From assembly GCA_028707015.1 (NCBI GenBank), contig JAQTVP010000016.1, positions 1 to 15,096 on the forward strand: a stretch of DNA of 15,096 nucleotides. Reading direction: 5' to 3'. The DNA is from Dehalococcoidales bacterium (GTDB lineage: Bacteria; Chloroflexota; Dehalococcoidia; Dehalococcoidales; JAQTVP01). Position numbers and translations under genes: made by a program. Positions 13,488-15,096 of the stretch are shown one piece after another. The notes under the pieces are model-generated. The model was given only the letters and a program-made list of their open reading frames with translations, had not been told where the DNA came from and ran no database searches. How positions within the stretch are numbered: position 1 is the first letter of the stretch; each line of letters begins with the position of its first letter.

Positions 13488-14077
13488 ATGAGTTTTATTC
13501 GTACTAAAGAAATACCGCCACATTCGGGTAACTTCTATGAATATGAAGTTATGGATTATTGGGACAATGGACACGTCAGACAAAAAGTAATTCAGTATAT
13601 CGGCAAATCAGGAACGGTATCACATCCGCATTTAATAGGGAATATACCGATTGTAAAAGATTCTCCCGTTCCCGATTCCTTAAGCTGTTAATCAATTTAA
13701 GGACTTCCATCCGAATGTCGGGGATACATGGATTGCCGATGAAACATTTATTCGTATTGATAAAAAGAAGCCAAGCGAACCAAATATTAAGAATCCATAT
13801 TCAAAAAGTCGTTCGGCAAAGTGGATTGTGTTTTGGGACATTATTGACTCAGAGACTAGATTCTTATTAGCTTCACAAGTCGCCACAAGCAGAAGTGCAA
13901 GAGAAGCTAAAGAGTTAATGCTCAAAGCTGCCAAGTGTGCGGGTAAGTTACCGAAGGTAGTTGTTACTGATAAACTCACTTCTTACGTAGAGGGCATAGA
14001 ATTGGCATAATTGGGCTGATGTTGTGGGTATCAAAAAAGAGCCGTTAGTCCAATTATTAGAGCCACAAACAGTATAG
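13488..14077 (+). pseudogene. Decayed DDE transposase (IS240/IS6-like)
   Basis: Pieces of one transposase occur in order but in different frames. An N-terminal segment (MSFIRTKEIPPHSGNFYEYE, ending at a stop at 13691) comes first. A catalytic segment from about 13690 follows, with VGDTWIADET holding the first Asp and VVTDKLTSY the second. A stop at 14010 comes next, and then a C-terminal tail in another frame (HNWADVVGIKKEPLVQ, stop at 14075-14077). The part carrying the third acidic residue and the NYNFFRPH motif is missing, and the DNA-binding region after the N-terminus seems lost too. No terminal inverted repeats are apparent. It is related to the remnant at 1309-1503, with which it shares its start and its tail. 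Confidence 0.8.
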
Positions 14078-14124
14078 CGAGCCTAGTGCCTAATGCTACG
14101 AGAAGTTACAAGAACCTGAAAGAA

Positions 14125-14146
14125 AATGATATAAAAATATATCATT
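14125..14146. repeat. AT-rich hairpin
   Basis: AATGATATA (14125-14133) and TATATCATT (14138-14146) form a perfect 9-bp stem with an AAAA loop, just downstream of the transposase remnant. It is not followed by a T run, so it is not a normal terminator. Confidence 0.5.
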
Positions 14147-14150
14147 CCAC

Positions 14151-14167
14151 GCCCCCGTGCGGGGGGC
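14151..14167 (+). terminator. GC-rich hairpin, possible weak terminator
   Basis: GCCCCC (14151-14156) pairs with GGGGGC (14162-14167) around a five-base loop. A T run (TATTTTT) comes only about eight bases later, so termination would be inefficient. It separates the transposase remnant from the next promoter. Confidence 0.35.
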
Positions 14168-14221
14168 AACCGGTATTTTTGAGCGTAAAAAAATATTTTT
14201 TAAAATAGAACACTTGGACTA

Positions 14222-14250
14222 TTGACAAGGCTATATAACTGTGATAATAT
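14222..14250 (+). promoter_or_regulatory. Strong rightward promoter
   Basis: TTGACA (14222-14227), 17 bases, TAATAT (14245-14250). An A/T tract at about 14186-14206, including AAAAAAATATTTTTT, lies just upstream and could act as an UP element. The message would begin near 14257 and carry GGAGGGGG before the ATG at 14285. Confidence 0.85.
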
Positions 14251-14284
14251 GAGAGTAGAAACAAAATAAATATGGAGGGGGAAA

Positions 14285-14563
14285 ATGAAAAACACAAATT
14301 TTGCAAACACCTATAATCCCGACACCGGTATGGATGATTTTGGTAACGATGGGGGGAGAAAATTTCACGAACTATCAGCAGATTATCTCGATGGATTCTG
14401 GGGAGACCCTAGAGAAACCCAGAGCATGAACGATGACGAAATACAGGCAGCCGCATATGAGATGGCTGCTAATTGGGCTAGAGTTGGCGATTATACCGAT
14501 GAGACTGACCCATCCATTTCAGCTATAATCGTATTAACTCGTAAACTCTACCCAAAAATCTAA
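14285..14563 (+). CDS. Hypothetical acidic protein (92 aa)
   Basis: A small acidic protein (DELS-type helices, MNDDEIQAAAYEMAANWARV) with no cysteine cluster or membrane segment. The N-terminal 30 residues are Asn/Gly/Asp-rich and probably flexible. GGAGGGGG lies six bases before the ATG and a consensus promoter directly upstream, so it should be well expressed. The acidic, small form is common among phage proteins that mimic DNA or bind host factors, but nothing in the sequence proves such a role. Confidence 0.75.
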   Translation: MKNTNFANTYNPDTGMDDFGNDGGRKFHELSADYLDGFWGDPRETQSMNDDEIQAAAYEMAANWARVGDYTDETDPSISAIIVLTRKLYPKI

Positions 14564-14576
14564 TCCCACCTGCCCC

Positions 14577-14597
14577 GCCGGAGGCTTAGTATCCGGC
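14577..14597 (+). other. Intercistronic hairpin
   Basis: GCCGGA (14577-14582) pairs with TCCGGC (14592-14597), leaving a nine-base loop, in the gap between two genes and immediately before the AAAGGAGGG ribosome site of the next gene. It may stabilise the message or affect translation. Confidence 0.35.
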
Positions 14598-14610
14598 AAA
14601 AGGAGGGAGA

Positions 14611-14769
14611 ATGAAATATAACAACGATAACAACCGGGACCCGGCTGCCGTCTACCAACTATCATGCCATCGCTGCGGACATCGCTGGTTCCCCCGGTCG
14701 CCGGTAACACCGAAATGGTGTCCGAAATGTAATTCCCCCTACTGGAGCAAGCCCCGGAAAGCCAAATAA
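14611..14769 (+). CDS. Tiny zinc-ribbon protein, paralogue of the one at 8201
   Basis: The 52-residue product contains LSCHRCGHRWFPR, then WCPKCNSPYWSK. The same ribbon signature occurs in the 42-residue protein at 8201-8329, while the N-termini differ (here Asn/Asp-rich). This copy is much more GC-rich, with codons such as CGG, CCC and CCG, so the two copies have separate histories rather than a recent duplication. AAAGGAGGG stands about five bases before the ATG. Function unknown; a role as a small adaptor is possible. Confidence 0.85.
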   Translation: MKYNNDNNRDPAAVYQLSCHRCGHRWFPRSPVTPKWCPKCNSPYWSKPRKAK

Positions 14770-14781
14770 GGAGAGTGAAAA

Positions 14782-14919
14782 ATGAAATTTAAATCGTCTT
14801 GGAGAGTTCGGAAAATATCAGAGGCTAGCCAGAAAGCGATTCTGCCGTGCGGATGCGATTATAATACCTTGGATAAAGAACATTTGCTACATTGTTGCCC
14901 TAAACACGAGATTATTTAG
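14782..14919 (+). CDS. Small Cys-rich protein (45 aa)
   Basis: The product MKFKSSWRVRKISEASQKAI and on ends with C-G-C, then H-x2-H-C-C-P-K-H, which gives four cysteines and several histidines able to hold one zinc ion. The N-terminal half is basic. AAGGAG lies eight bases before the ATG, and the gene begins 12 bases after the zinc-ribbon gene, so both belong to the same unit. No family recognised. Confidence 0.7.
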   Translation: MKFKSSWRVRKISEASQKAILPCGCDYNTLDKEHLLHCCPKHEII

Positions 14920-15001
14920 GCTATTCGGCAAGTAGTATAGAAACAGTATATCATAATATTGTTGTACAGGGTTAGGAAGTAAAGAAAAGCGGGTCACGAA
15001 A

Positions 15002-15096
15002 ATGAAACTTCTAACTAAAATCAGAAAAGCAGACACCACCAGGAAAACCGAAATCTGGCAATCCCTTGATTTATCTAACAATGAACGTGACCAACT
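15002..15096 (+). CDS. Start of a hypothetical gene (runs off the right edge)
   Basis: From the ATG at 15002 the frame is open to the window end (MKLLTKIRKADTTRKTEIWQ and on, 31 residues). The N-terminus is basic. A Shine-Dalgarno is not obvious close to this ATG, and an upstream in-frame start is not seen, so the start is uncertain. The 82-base gap before it includes an AT-rich stretch with TAATAT at about 14954-14959 that might be a -10 box. Too short to classify. Confidence 0.4.
   Translation, partial: MKLLTKIRKADTTRKTEIWQSLDLSNNERDQ

Noticed and set aside
14887..15081. 64-codon leftward hydrophobic ORF at the right end
   Set aside because: No ribosome site; it covers the start of a rightward gene and the end of another.
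1..15096. CRISPR array, tRNA or rRNA
   Set aside because: No regularly spaced repeat array, no cloverleaf with a TTCGA-type arm and no rRNA-like stretch was seen by eye.

Overview
The window looks like part of a bacterial prophage or closely related mobile element. Most genes have strong Shine-Dalgarno sequences, the promoters fit sigma-70 consensus, and the gene set is of phage type: replicative helicase, AAA+ ATPase, gp3-like recombination factor, orphan cytosine methyltransferase and many tiny genes. Small zinc-ribbon proteins and a DDE transposase of this style recall Chloroflexota (Dehalococcoidia), but that host assignment is a low-confidence impression. No tRNA, rRNA, CRISPR array, integrase or virion structural gene is visible.

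Left part (1-8057), transcribed leftward. From right to left: a small ribbon-helix-helix regulator, two small hypothetical genes, a 319-residue protein with a coiled coil, a gp3-like protein, a winged-helix/AAA+ ATPase, a 58-residue gene, a DNA cytosine methyltransferase, a 279-residue zinc/HTH-like protein, an AT-rich island (tail-anchored membrane protein, internally deleted transposase, a disputed membrane ORF), a short treble-Cys zinc protein, and the N-terminal half of replicative helicase DnaB running off the window edge. Nearly all start a few bases after, or overlap, the preceding stop, as in an early DNA-metabolism operon.

Control region (8058-8200). Back-to-back promoters lie here. 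The leftward one has a perfect 20-bp palindrome filling the space between its -35 and -10 boxes, a natural autoregulatory operator for the ribbon-helix-helix protein. The rightward one starts the AT-rich right operon.

Right part (8201-12399), transcribed rightward and AT-rich. A tiny zinc ribbon, several very small (often membrane) proteins and a SEC-C protein are followed by two large overlapping genes: a NoeA-like SAM methyltransferase and a membrane-anchored sulfatase/alkaline-phosphatase-fold protein. The last two look like a cell-surface modification cassette carried as cargo.

Accessory end (12400-15096). The 12400-12592 gap holds a strong leftward promoter that runs straight into a perfect leftward intrinsic terminator (a possible RNA of about 40 nt) and a separate rightward promoter for a 296-residue protein of unknown function. 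A decayed transposase follows, then a hairpin-rich gap with another strong promoter leading into a second set of tiny genes, including a paralogue of the first zinc ribbon. The last gene runs off the right edge.
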